In this document: positions 20,701 to 32,700 of the stretch, piece after piece
Layout of the letters: every line of letters begins with the position of its first letter
Position numbering within the stretch: position 1 is the first letter of the stretch
Assembly (NCBI GenBank): GCA_963576565.1
Contig: OY755038.1
Location: forward strand, 11,237,756 to 11,301,755
DNA from: Aspidapion aeneum
Lineage: Eukaryota > Arthropoda > Insecta > Coleoptera > Brentidae
Length of the DNA stretch: 64,000 bases
Reading direction: 5' to 3'
The notes under the pieces: generated by a model
What the model saw: only the letters and a program-made list of their open reading frames with translations
Databases searched by the model: none
What the model was told of the DNA's origin: nothing
Position numbers and translations under genes: made by a program

Positions 20701-23700
20701 AGACATCAAAAAAGATTAAAACAAAAGCATTAAAAAAACAAAATTAACAAAACAAGATATTTAAAAAGTTTAAAAATATATAAAACAAAACAATTCTTGG
20801 AAGATTCCTTTTTTTAGTTATGTATATAAAACTCTTCCAAGGTATAAAAACACTGCTCTAAAAGGTATTCCTTAATAGCAGTTCTAAACCCATTATATAC
20901 ATTAATTTCTCGGAACTGCAATGGAAGTTTATTAAAAAATTTTCTACTCTCGTAGATAATGGATTTCTTTATCATTGTTGAACTAGGGATTGGAAGATGG
21001 ACTACTTGTATTTGCCTAGTGTTGTGATTATGATGGTAGTTAGAATCTTCCCTGTGTTTATTTTTAAAGATTAAGCAAACTGATTCTAGAATGTACAAGG
21101 AAATTAGGGTAAGTATTCTACAATTTTGAAAATGCGGTCTACAAGAATCAGTTTGCTTTAATTGCAACATAGCCCTGATAGCTCTCTTCTGATAACGAAA
21201 AACAGACTCAAATAGTGTGTTACTACATGAACCCCAGAATGCTATTCCATAGCGTAAATGAGATTCAACTAAAGCAAAGTATACATTTCTCGCCAATTCC
21301 ACCCTAAGCTCCCTCCGGACCACTCTTACAGCAAAACACCCTGATGCGATCTTCTTTCTCAATGGAATTATATGTACCTCAAAATTCAGCTTTTCATCAA
21401 TGAAAACGCCTAGGATTTTTGTGTTTTTTTCCTGTTGTAAAGGATTGTTTGCTAGTATTAGTCCTTCCATTGAACATTTAAATCCCATAATTTTGCTCTT
21501 ATCAATATTAGGCGCAAGTTTATTGGCATCAAACCAACGCTTAATTTGTACCAATCCCAAAGAAACCCTTAGTTCTTCCACACTTTCACAGTGCCAGAGA
21601 CAAGTTACGTTGTCTGCAAAAACAGAAGAATAGAACAGAAAAAATGCTTTCCACTACGGAGATGGACTATTGGAGAAGAGCAGCAGGGAAATCAAGAAGA
21701 GAAAGAGTTACAAATCAAACAATAAGAGAAATTATGACAGTGGGTGAATGTACTTTAGTCAATGATTATAAGAACAAAACAACTGGTGTGGTACGGACAT
21801 GTACAAAGAGTGAATGATGAATGATTACCTAAACAAATACTACAATGGAAACCAACTGGCTGAAGAAAACGAGGACGGGCAAGGAGAAGCTGGAGAGAAG
21901 GAATAGACAGTGAAATAAGAATAAGAGGCCTAGATGATAAATTATGGGCAAACAGAAACGAGTGGTTCGGTTCGGTTCGGTTCATTGGAGATTGGGTATC
22001 GGAAGACGTAGAATGGTGAAACCGATAAATATATATATAATTAGTTCCTCATTGTCTTATGGATAAATGCTACTAAGAATTAAAAGGTTTGTCAATAAGG
22101 ATATGTACATCTTTGGACATTAAAGCATGTTTAACACTACTTTTTTATGATTTATTTTATTTATTTACTAAGGAAGAAAAAATTAATTATAATAACAGTT
22201 CTTTCTGTAAACTAATGCCACTGCAGTCTTTGTGTTTCATTTACAAAACAATGGGCAATTAAATTTCTAAGTTTTTATTTTTTAACTTTTATGTCTATTA
22301 TGTTTGATTAGTGGTGATATGGATGGGTCATTAGTATAAATTAAAATAAAAAAATAAATCATTACAGCCTTGTAAGCAAATATTGTTTCTTACTTTTTTC
22401 TCTAATAGTTCAGAAATAAATTACGATTTTCTACACAGATCAAATATACCAAAAACACAATTTTCTAATGATACACATACACAACAGATAATTTAAAAGC
22501 TTTATGTTCCACCAAGAAATAACTAAAGCTTTAATTTTTTGCAATTATTTATTATACACCTTGTGTACTAATTGATATTTTTTTCCTCCAGCAAGTGGAT
22601 GATCCACCATATCTTTCAGTTGGAACTGCCGTCAGCGCCAAGTACAAGGGTGCCTTTTGCGAAGCTAAAGTCAATAAAGTTGATAGATTGGTTAAATGCA
22701 AGGTAAGTTTATAGTTTTTTCTTTTTTCCTGCATAATGTAAAATCTTAATTTTATTAATCAAAAGAAATTTCATTATTTTTTTGTTTCCGAGAAATTTGA
22801 ATTGGAAACTGTAACATATCTCTAATAATAAAAAAAGTTATTGCTCCTTTTCAATATATTTTTACCTAATGCTTCAGCAAGATCCTCATCAAATTTCGGG
22901 ATGGAAAAATGATAGGTTTATGCTGAAAAAAGTGTTAACAATAACATGGAGAAATAGTAGGAAAAGGATTATTTTCTTAATAAAATACTCAAAACATATT
23001 TTAGAGAAAAAATAGCTGAATTATTTTAATCATTGTGAAGTAATAAGCCAATAAAAGCACAAAGACAAAAAATTTAATTAACTTTTTCTTTTTTAAAATG
23101 ATTTCTTAAAAATCTTAAAGTATTAAGTAATTTTTGATTTTTTTTTACGATTTTATATTTTTATTAAAGTAATAAATAATACTGCTAAACTTAACACTGA
23201 TTTTTTCTCTAAAATGTCTGTTTTTTGTATTTTATCAAGAAAATGATAATTTACCTACATTTCTATGTATTTTTTTTCCAATTGATAAACCTATTATTTC
23301 TTCATCCTAAAATTTGATGAGGATCTTGCTAAAGCATTAAGGCATTTTTTTAAATAAAAAAAACTTTTTTGAGAAATGTTAAAAAACATTTTAAAAAGTA
23401 TTTTCTAGAGAAATCTTAGTTTTTAAGTATATCTTTAAGCCAAATTCACTAGTTGATTTGATTTGAAACAACCCCATATCAATAATTTTCCAAAGGCTAG
23501 AAGTAATCTTTGGAGCTAACTGGTGGAAAAAGCATAAATTCATGTGTTTACATTTACCCCAAATAACTGAGGTAAACAGTGACAGATATTTTTTTTGTTT
23601 TTTACTTTCCAAGCCCGCGCAGCAATAGAGAATGTACTGTTTTTGTCAATTTTTTTTTGTTGAGATAACGGAAAAAATATGTTATTTAGGTGTATTTTTC

Positions 23701-26700
23701 TTTGCAATATCATCATGACATCTGTTCATATATGTGTATGTCTGTCAGTAGCACGATAGCTCCTAAACCGCTGCACCGATTTTCATGAAACTTTCAGGTA
23801 AAATAGCAGGGTTCCGCGGATATATCATGATATATATCATGATAACAAACGTGAAATTTCGTACCCGTGAATTTAAAAATCAAACAAGTTTCATGGCTAA
23901 TCGGGCAAAAAGGAGTTTTTTGTTTCCCTTATATTTTTCCGTGGGTAGCTTGAAAGCTTAACCTCACGGTGGTCCAAGATCTAATGGACACCTAATAAGT
24001 GTTGACAGTTAACCGTTTCGTCCTTATGGGACTCCTCAGAGCACTGCTGGTCAAGTGACAAATCTTGCGAAGTTAATCAGAGGGTTTTGTCTCTAATTAA
24101 ATGTAATTAGTGAGCGAACTATAGCAAGAGGCGCCATCTACTGAGATACGAGAGAAACAAAAAACCAAAAGCAGGGAAAAACACTGCTATACAATATCGA
24201 TCAATGAAAAGATCGAATGCAAATAAAAGAAAACAACTATAGTCCGTGACCTACGACAGCTCTTTGCCATGAAACTTGTTTGATTTTTAAATTCACGGGT
24301 ACGAAATTTCACGTTTGTTAGTATTATTTGGCTTAAAAATTCTGTTGATTGACGCTCACTGTCTTGATGAGTGGTAAAAATGCAAAATGCGTTGATCCGG
24401 CCTGAAAAGACAAAGAGCTGTCGTAGGTCACGGACTATAGTTGTTTTCTTTTATTTGCATTCGATCTTTTCATTGATCGATATTGTATAGCAGTGTTTTT
24501 CCCTGCTTTTGGTTTTTTGTTTCTCTCGTATCTCGGTAGATGGCGTCTCTTGCTATAGTTCGCTCACTAATTACATTTAATTAGAGACAAAACCCTCTGA
24601 TTAACTTCGCAAGATTTGTCACTTGACCAGCAGTGTTCTGAGGAGTCCCATAAGGACGAAACGGTTAACTGTCAACACTTATTAGGTGTCCATTAGATCT
24701 TGGACCCCCGTGAGGTTAAGCTTTCAAGCTACCCACGGAAAAATATAAGGGAAACAAAAAACTCCTTTTTGCCCGATTAGCCATGAAACTTGTTTGATAT
24801 ATCATGATATTTATAGCTTGATATATATCCGATATATTCAATAATTTTACTTATTAAACTAAAAATGTTTTCTACCATTCTAAGTATCAGAAAATTTGTC
24901 AGTATGCCCCTGTACAAAAGTATAAGCATCTGTAAATGTGTAGTATCGATCGGTTCGGCTGCCGCATTGGCATCGCGGAGCTGACTGGGAATCCCCTGTT
25001 TCACATCTGGTAGATCCCCGACGCGACGATTTCTTTTGTTTTCTGTTTTCCCAGGTTACAGCAGTTACTGTGTTGTTCATCTGTGTGTACTTTTGATTTA
25101 TTAGGAAGTAGTGATTTTTATTTAATATGCCAAAACCAAAGCATTCAGTTTGATAATGATATATATCATGTGATATGATATTTATATATATATCATGATA
25201 TTTTTGAACCCTGTAAAATAGTGTACAATACTGTAAAGACCTGATTAAATTTTGGTCAAATTCTATTAATGCTAATGACGTTTTTCTCAATATTGTTCTT
25301 CCTAGGAGCTTTTATTTCTGAGATATTTACATAACCTGTTTTTAAAGCTGCTATAGTGTGGAGTTCACTTGGAATCTGCTAATGGGCTAGGATAGTTTCA
25401 AACTTTTTTGATTTTTTTTATATGTAAATTAAAAAAAAACATAGCAGGATAATATGAAAAGATAAACAAACGTGAAATTTCGTACCCGTGAATTTAAAAA
25501 TCAAACAAGTTTCATTGCTAATCGGGTAAAAAGGAGTTTTTTGTTTCCCTCATATTTTTCCGTGGGTAGCTTCAAAGCTTAACCTCACGGGGGTCCAAGA
25601 TCTAATGGACACCTAATAAGTGTTGACAATTAACCGTTTCGTCCTTATGGGACTCCTCAGAACACTGCTGGTCAAGTGACAAATCTTGCGAAGTTAATCA
25701 GACGGTTTTGTCTCTAATTAAATGTAATTAGTGAGCGAACTATAGCAAGAGGCTAAACTCCTTTTTGCCCGATTAGCCATGAAACTTGTTTGATTTGAAA
25801 AGATAAAGTTAAAAAAAACATTATTAAGATGCAAAAAATCGGAACCTGCTTAACAATGGATATGGCATGACACATTTTTTTTTGCTTATAGGTAACTTAC
25901 AAATCTGGCCTGGGCACAGCAACAGTGACAGATAACGATATTAAAGGCACCCTGCGTGTGGGCCAGCATGTGCAAGCCAAACATTCAGACCGCAAAGAAT
26001 TGGTCGAAGCTACCATTAGCAAGATACAGGATTGTAGCCAGTATACTGTAGGTAGGTCATAGTAGGTTTATTCCGATTATTAGAGTAATAAAAATGCCGT
26101 TTTGGTGCAAAAGGTCCGAAAGTTTTGAAACTTGGCACAATTATGGTCCTTAATATTCCCGTAAGTAAGTTTGCGACCTCGAGCGATATCCAATCGCGCC
26201 ACCTTCTTCGATAGCGCCCAAATTAATTTTAGCTCACACATATACTATACTATAGTAGTGTGAGCTATGGTGATCCTAATTTTTTCGAGAAAAAAAAGTT
26301 GCTCCGATTTCAAAATTTTTTATATATCTTTGCTTTTCAGATGATTTTGAAACTTTTTTGTTGCGCCGTCTGTCTGTCTGTATGTCTGTCTGTCTGTAAC
26401 GACCAACGCGCATAACTCAAAAATCGCTTGGCCGATTTTAATGAAATTTGGTACCTAGGCTGGGTGTTGGGTCGAGATGGTCCCATTTAAAAATGAATGA
26501 AATCCACCGAACACAAACCAAATAAAAGGGTGGGGGTAGATTTCAAAAATTAGAGTTTATGTGAAAATATGGCTTGTGTGATTTCAAACGAAAGGTAATT
26601 GAGTCTGGAGTTAAACAAAATACATTTTAATTTATTTAAAAAAAAGGGTGGGGGTATATTTCAAAAATTAGAGTTTAAGTGAAAATATGGCGTGTGTGAT

Positions 26701-29700
26701 ATCAAACGAAAGGTAATTGAGTCCGGTGTTTAACAAAATACATTTTAGTTTTTGTTTTTTTAAGGGCGGGGGTAGATTTCAAAAATTTGAGATTAAGTCA
26801 AAACATGGCTTGTGTGGTATCAAACAAAAGGTAATTTAGTCTGGAGTTGAATAAAATATATTTCAGTTTTTAGTTATATTAGCTCACACATACACTATAA
26901 ATATAGTACCTAGTGTGAGCATAGGGGCCCATATATTGGCAGAGTATTTTTTTAAATAATTAGGTTTCTGTAGCTTGCAGAAAAAAAAGTTTTAAACTAT
27001 AGTTCATTCCATAATTTTTGAGATAACTTTTTGATACTAATCAGCTGTTACCGTAACAAATAGCATAGGCCAGCGAAAAAGAATCGTCAAAAGTTAATTT
27101 TTAAGAAAAATTAAAATGACTTAAGATAAAGACTGATAAATGGTCTACAAAATGAGGTATTACCGACTTTCTTGGATAATATCCTTGCTGAGATACAAAC
27201 CCTGTTACACCCGGTTAACACCTACGACTTACTCGTAGGTGCCCGCTCACGCGTCACATGATCTCAATATGAAATGTTATGACAGTCATGTGACGCGTGC
27301 GCAGGCACGCACGAGAAAGTCGTAGGTGGGAACCGGGTTTTAGATATACCTTAATTTCCTATGCATTTTCTCAATATATACATAATTACAAATTGTGAAA
27401 GGCTTTCGCGGCCATCGTCCAATGGTGGGTGTGCTTTCGGGCTGTTCGGCCGTCGTCGTTGGAAATTCGTTCTCGACGTTTCGCCATCTCGAGTGGATGG
27501 CATCTTCAGGAGATGTTGACTGTTTGTCGGCTTCTTGAAGACTGGTGGTTAGTCTGTCGCGGGCGCAGGTTATATACGCTATGATGGGCGGGGCGTATAT
27601 CAGAGCTGGTCGGTGATTGGTCACTTTCCCCAGATTGAGTTTTGTTGCTATAAGCGAGCCGTTTAGTGTTTTTAAGAACCGGTACCCATGTTCTGTTAAT
27701 TTTAAGAGTTTCTTCAGATCTGTTGAAGTTCTGCTGGTGTTTATGAATTTCGATTGCTTCTCTATAGAGTCTTGGATAGTATGAAGAGGAGGCGCAGAGA
27801 ACTTGTGTGTCTTCGAATTGTATTCGGTGGTCTTCATTGTTTAGTGTGTGGTCTGCAACTGCGGATTTTTCCGTATGTCCGAGTCGACAGTTGGCTTTGT
27901 GTTCTTTGATTCTTGTGTTTACGGACCGTTTGGTTGTTCCGATGTAGACACTTCCACAGGTACAGGGAATGCGGTATACCCCCGAAGAACTTAGTGGGTT
28001 CCTTATATCCTTCGCAGATCTGAGGTGGTTCTCGATCTTCTTAGATGGCTTGAAGATCGTTTTTATGTTGTGTTTTCCCAGAATACGTCCGATCCTATCC
28101 GTCACTCTAGGGATGTAGGGCAGAAAGGCTCTTGAAGTAACTTCGCGGCTGCTCAGTCCACCGCTACTGTTACTTCTAGTGCTCGGCTTTGGTCGTATAC
28201 ATTTATCTATGTCGCTTTGGATATGGATACACTCAGAAGCCGACAAACAGTCAACATCTCCTGAAGATGCCATCCACTCGAGATGGCGAAACGTCGAGAA
28301 CGAATTTCCAACGACGACGGCCGAACAGCCCGAAAGCACACCCACCATATACAAAATTAACCGAAATTATTAGGGTTTATCCAATTTTCTTAAAAACGAA
28401 GCATTTTATAAAAAATATATAACGAAATTTATAATGATGTATATGGTGTTAATCACCAAAATCTACAACATTAAAAAGGACTTACAACAGAATGTTTATT
28501 CCGGAAATTAATAAACTCAACGTTCTCTAAAATTAAAAACAAACCGAATGTAGCAAATTCTCAAAATAATAATAATCCGCGTTGGGTGTTACTAACATTC
28601 CATATGTTCAAGGGATTTCAGAAACCATAAGACGAATAGCCAAACACTATAATATAAAAACAGTATTTTCATCGGGAAATACGATAAGGAGTTTTGTAAC
28701 CAAACAAAACCAGAAAAGCCCTCAAATAATAAGGAATGTATTTAGCAAATCCAGTGAGAGTGTGGTAAATCATATGTAGGTGAAAAGAAACGCCCTCTTC
28801 AGGTTAGAGTAAATGAACATGAAAAAGTACCCAATTAGGGGTTGAAAAATACAGTTTAGCGGATCATGCATGGTCAAATGATCACAGGATTCAATTGTCT
28901 GAAGCTAAAGTTTTGCATAAGGAGTCAAGTTTATTGAAGCTGCGTTTATAATGCAGAATAAAGAAGTTTTCAGTCAACCAACCACAGACATACCAAACAT
29001 TTGGAAACCACTACTTAAGGCAACCAAATGTCTTAGGTTTAAAAAAGGGTACGGGCCGTCACACCCTCACTGCACATCAAGTAGTATAAGTAGTAGCCTT
29101 TATACTGGATTGTTTAGTTTACACTTGAAAACGGTTAGAGATACTTACTAACTGAAACGTCGTGTTAAAAATAAATAAAGACAATGGAAGTCTGAAATTT
29201 TATTTCTACTTGTCTAAGGGTTTCAAACAAAAACTATTAAATGTTTTTTTTTTAAATTTGCCAATGAGTAGTGACTGACTAACTACTTACCTTGCAACAA
29301 GATTAGATGGTTGATAAAGCTTTAATCAGTAAAGTGCATTTTTCAACGGTCTGGGAACCACCCAAAATACAAATTTGTTTATTTAGTTGCATGTGAGAAT
29401 TTTAGTAAGGAAAATTCGATATTTTTTAGTTGAATAATTTTCTTTAGAAAAGTGATTATTTTTCTGGTAATTTTTAGCCATATAATGTTTTGTTAGACAA
29501 TTCAGGTCAGATATTTTATTCTAATTTTAAGGTTTAAATTACCTAATTAGCCTATATTGGCTGTTCATTCCAAACTGGTGTATAAATTCTTGAAATAGGT
29601 TAGTGATAATAGCAGCACCAGTCAAGATGCGGAAATCAAGTGAGATCGCATGCGCAGTTTGACTCTCACCCGATTTTGAGCGAGTCTCCTTACCCGTTCA

Positions 29701-32700
29701 AGAATTCATACACAGGGGCGAAATTAAAGAACGAAAAACTATTAAAAAAATCAATTCAAAAGTGAGTGAGTGCATGTAGAGTTCAGACTTTCGGCCTTTT
29801 CTGTTTTTCTTTTAAAATAATAAATACTTTATTTTTGTCTACTTAACTAGCGATCACATGAATTTTGTTTTTTTTTGTGGAACACAAATATTCATCCCCA
29901 TTTATAAAAATAAAATTGAACTTGAAAAGTCCTTTGAAAGGTTAAGGCGGTCAAATAAAATCATTTTATTTCCCCTCAATATCCAATAGTTTTCTCCTGA
30001 ACTTATTTTTTTTCATTCAGCGTTTTTGAGATATTGGGCTGTCTTAAGTTAAATGGTTCAGCGTATCTAGTGTAAATAGACGACCCCTCTCTCTTCGAAC
30101 TTTTGAATAGATATTGCACTAAAAATGCCGTTAATCCGAAAAAAGCATAAAAAATTATTCCATAAAATACTCTGCCAATATATGGGCACCTAAGCTCACA
30201 CGATTAATATATAAAGTAATTTTTACCTATTTTGCTTTGCGAAAATAACCCCCTATCCGCCACCCGGGGACGAGTCTAATTGGAGATTTTCCCCCTTCCC
30301 CCCAGTGTATCACAACTGAACAAAACAAACTATAATGTATTTTTTTATCTTCATGCACCTTTTTACCTTTGATATAGTTTTGGTTTGCGAAAATAACCCC
30401 CTACCACCCCTTCAGACCACCCGGGGATGAATCCAATTAGAGATTACCCCCCCCCCCAGTATAACACCACTGAATAAAACAAACTAATGTATTTTTATCT
30501 TCATGCACAGTTACCCTTAATATAGTAGCACACAAGTAATAATTTTACCAGAACTCTAATTTTTTTCATCTACCCCACCCCTTTTTTCGGCGGTGTACCA
30601 AACCTAGGTACCAAATTTCATTAAAAACGAGCAAGTAGTTTTTGAGTTATGCGCGTTGTTCGTTACATACAGACAGACAGAAAGACGGCGCGCCATGACA
30701 AAAAAGTTTTAAAATCGAAGCAACGTTTTTTCTAATTTTTGACATGGTCATAGCTCACACTACTTATAGTATACGTGTGGGCTAAAATAGTTTTTACTAC
30801 AAATTTATGTATTCTTTTGTTCGAAAGGTAAATAAGGGGCTTTTTAAAAACTCTAGAATACTAAAACGATTTTAAAAACTAAAACAGCAGTGTATCAAAA
30901 TTCAAAATACTAAAAGGTTTACTGTGTTTATAGATTTCTCTAAGCAGTGATCAGCTAAACCAAAGTTGTACACCACCGTCCTACAGGACTTTAAAGTAAA
31001 TTCAAGGTCCTGTAGTTTTTGCTCGCTCCTTTGTAGTGTCCTGTATAGTGTATAGTGTTATGCCCGCAGTAAGAAAAACGATAAATGCAATGGACTGTAT
31101 AATATAATTAATGATAGCGCGAGCAAACATAAATATATTGATATGAATTACGAAATAATTAATAAGGTCCATAGGTTAAATTATTTGTGTCACACAACGG
31201 TAATCAGAATCAAAGGCACTCACCAATTTGCAGCCAAATTCTCCACTTCTAAGGGGCCCCTGATTGGATCTAATGATGTCACCACGTGGCTGAAGTTTCT
31301 AGTTCTATGCTTCAGTACACAAAAATCGAGCACTTTCAGGTGTAGATATTTGAAATAGTTGGAGAACGAAATTAACACGCCATTTTCTCGAGGCGGTCGA
31401 CAAAGGATCTCTCTGGTTGTTGGTGCGCATGTCCAAATACGCGAAATGCTCTCTGCCCTTCATACAATTGTGTGGTTTTAAAAATATATAAACAACCGCG
31501 AAATTTAGCGGGAGCTAACATATAGTCCTGTAGAAAAATTCGTACACATACTGTGGGCAGCTGATCACCCCTTGGGTTACTCTGGTATTGTGTGAACATT
31601 TAGTTATATAATTTTTTTATAATATTTTTTTTTAACAGTATTTGACGATGGTGATATAACTACCCTGAGAAGAACAGCGTTGTGTTTAAAAAGCGGCCGT
31701 CATTTTAACGAAAGCGAGACTCTGGATCAGCTCCCGCTCACTCACCCAGAACATTTCAGTAATCCAGTTGTTGGAGGCAGGAGAGGAAGAAGACACAGGA
31801 GAGACATGAAGTAAGTAAGAGGAATTTATGGAAGATACTTTTTTCAGTGAAATTACCGGCACATTTAGAACTTGCGGTAAATACCCAGGTAAATACCCAA
31901 AATTCATAAAAACACATGTATAAGGTGGGCAAAAAAAAATGTCAATTTTTTTTTCGCCTGTAGTTTTTTACATTTACGACTTTTTGTCAAAAATAATATT
32001 TCTATGAAATCCAAGCATGATTTTAAAATTTAGCCATTTTTCAGACCCCCGCTAAATATTTTTGTGCGCCACTGTACTCGATTTTAAACATTGATCAAAA
32101 AGCCACGTCCTTGTCGTGCCCAAAAAGATATCACCTGAGAAATTGCTTAAGAAATTATAAAGTTGTAACTTAACGAATTAGTTGCTGATTCATCTCTTTG
32201 TGTAAAAAAACGGTAGTTTTGTGGATTTATCAAAGAATAATTAATCATTCATCTTCGGTAATGTGCTTAAGCAAAAGGTTGGGCCTTGTACTAAATATGC
32301 TGTATTCTTAATTTGTAGTTTTGGAAAAATCCAAGATGGCGCATGTTTTTAAAACTTGAATATTTTTAACCCACTTGCCAAAAGTTTGTGTATGCTAACA
32401 AAAGTCCTTTAAATCTTCACAAATTTTTTATCCTGTACCTTTTGTAAAAACCTTTTTTCCCCACTTCGGTAATTTCATTTATGGAACAAGGGAGTGTTGA
32501 CCCTTTTGTATGAATTGTTCTTCTTATTTTGTCCTCTCTTACCCATTAAAATATCCTCATACTGTACAGAGATATTAGAACAGCTAGAGATTCGATTTCG
32601 CAACCAACCAACACAGGAAGAGTTGGTACACCATGCGTTTGACATTACCATTGTAAACATGGTAAAAATAGTTGGGCACTCGTTGCCACCCTAACCAAAC

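Larger units (their letters stand above)
23845..24796. mobile_element. Hammerhead-bearing foldback insert A
   Basis: Flanked by ATATATCATGATA on both sides (23832-23844, 24797-24809), though the host is rich in this word. Left third is an inverted copy of the right part, so two units face each other and each has a hammerhead. Starts ACAAACGTGAAATTTCG and ends AACTTGTTTGAT, like inserts B and C. No ORF. Confidence 0.85.
23807..25213. mobile_element. hAT-type element with 8-bp TSD, hosting a hammerhead insert
   Basis: Target duplication TAAAATAG at 23799-23806 and 25214-25221. Termini CAGGGTTC and GAACCCTG, the classic hAT CAGGG form. Subterminal ATATATCATGATA words repeat. Without the 952-bp insert it is about 455 bp, so it is non-autonomous; an antisense stretch starting [19 protein letters not shown] may be a transposase relic. 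Confidence 0.9.
27421..28347 (-). mobile_element. Penelope-like element with inverted ends
   Basis: A GIY-YIG coding region on the - strand is flanked by inverted ~120-bp ends (27421-27540 against 28225-28347) that contain hammerhead-like motifs. The RT domain is missing. Inverted partial end copies are a known Penelope-like feature. Confidence 0.85.
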
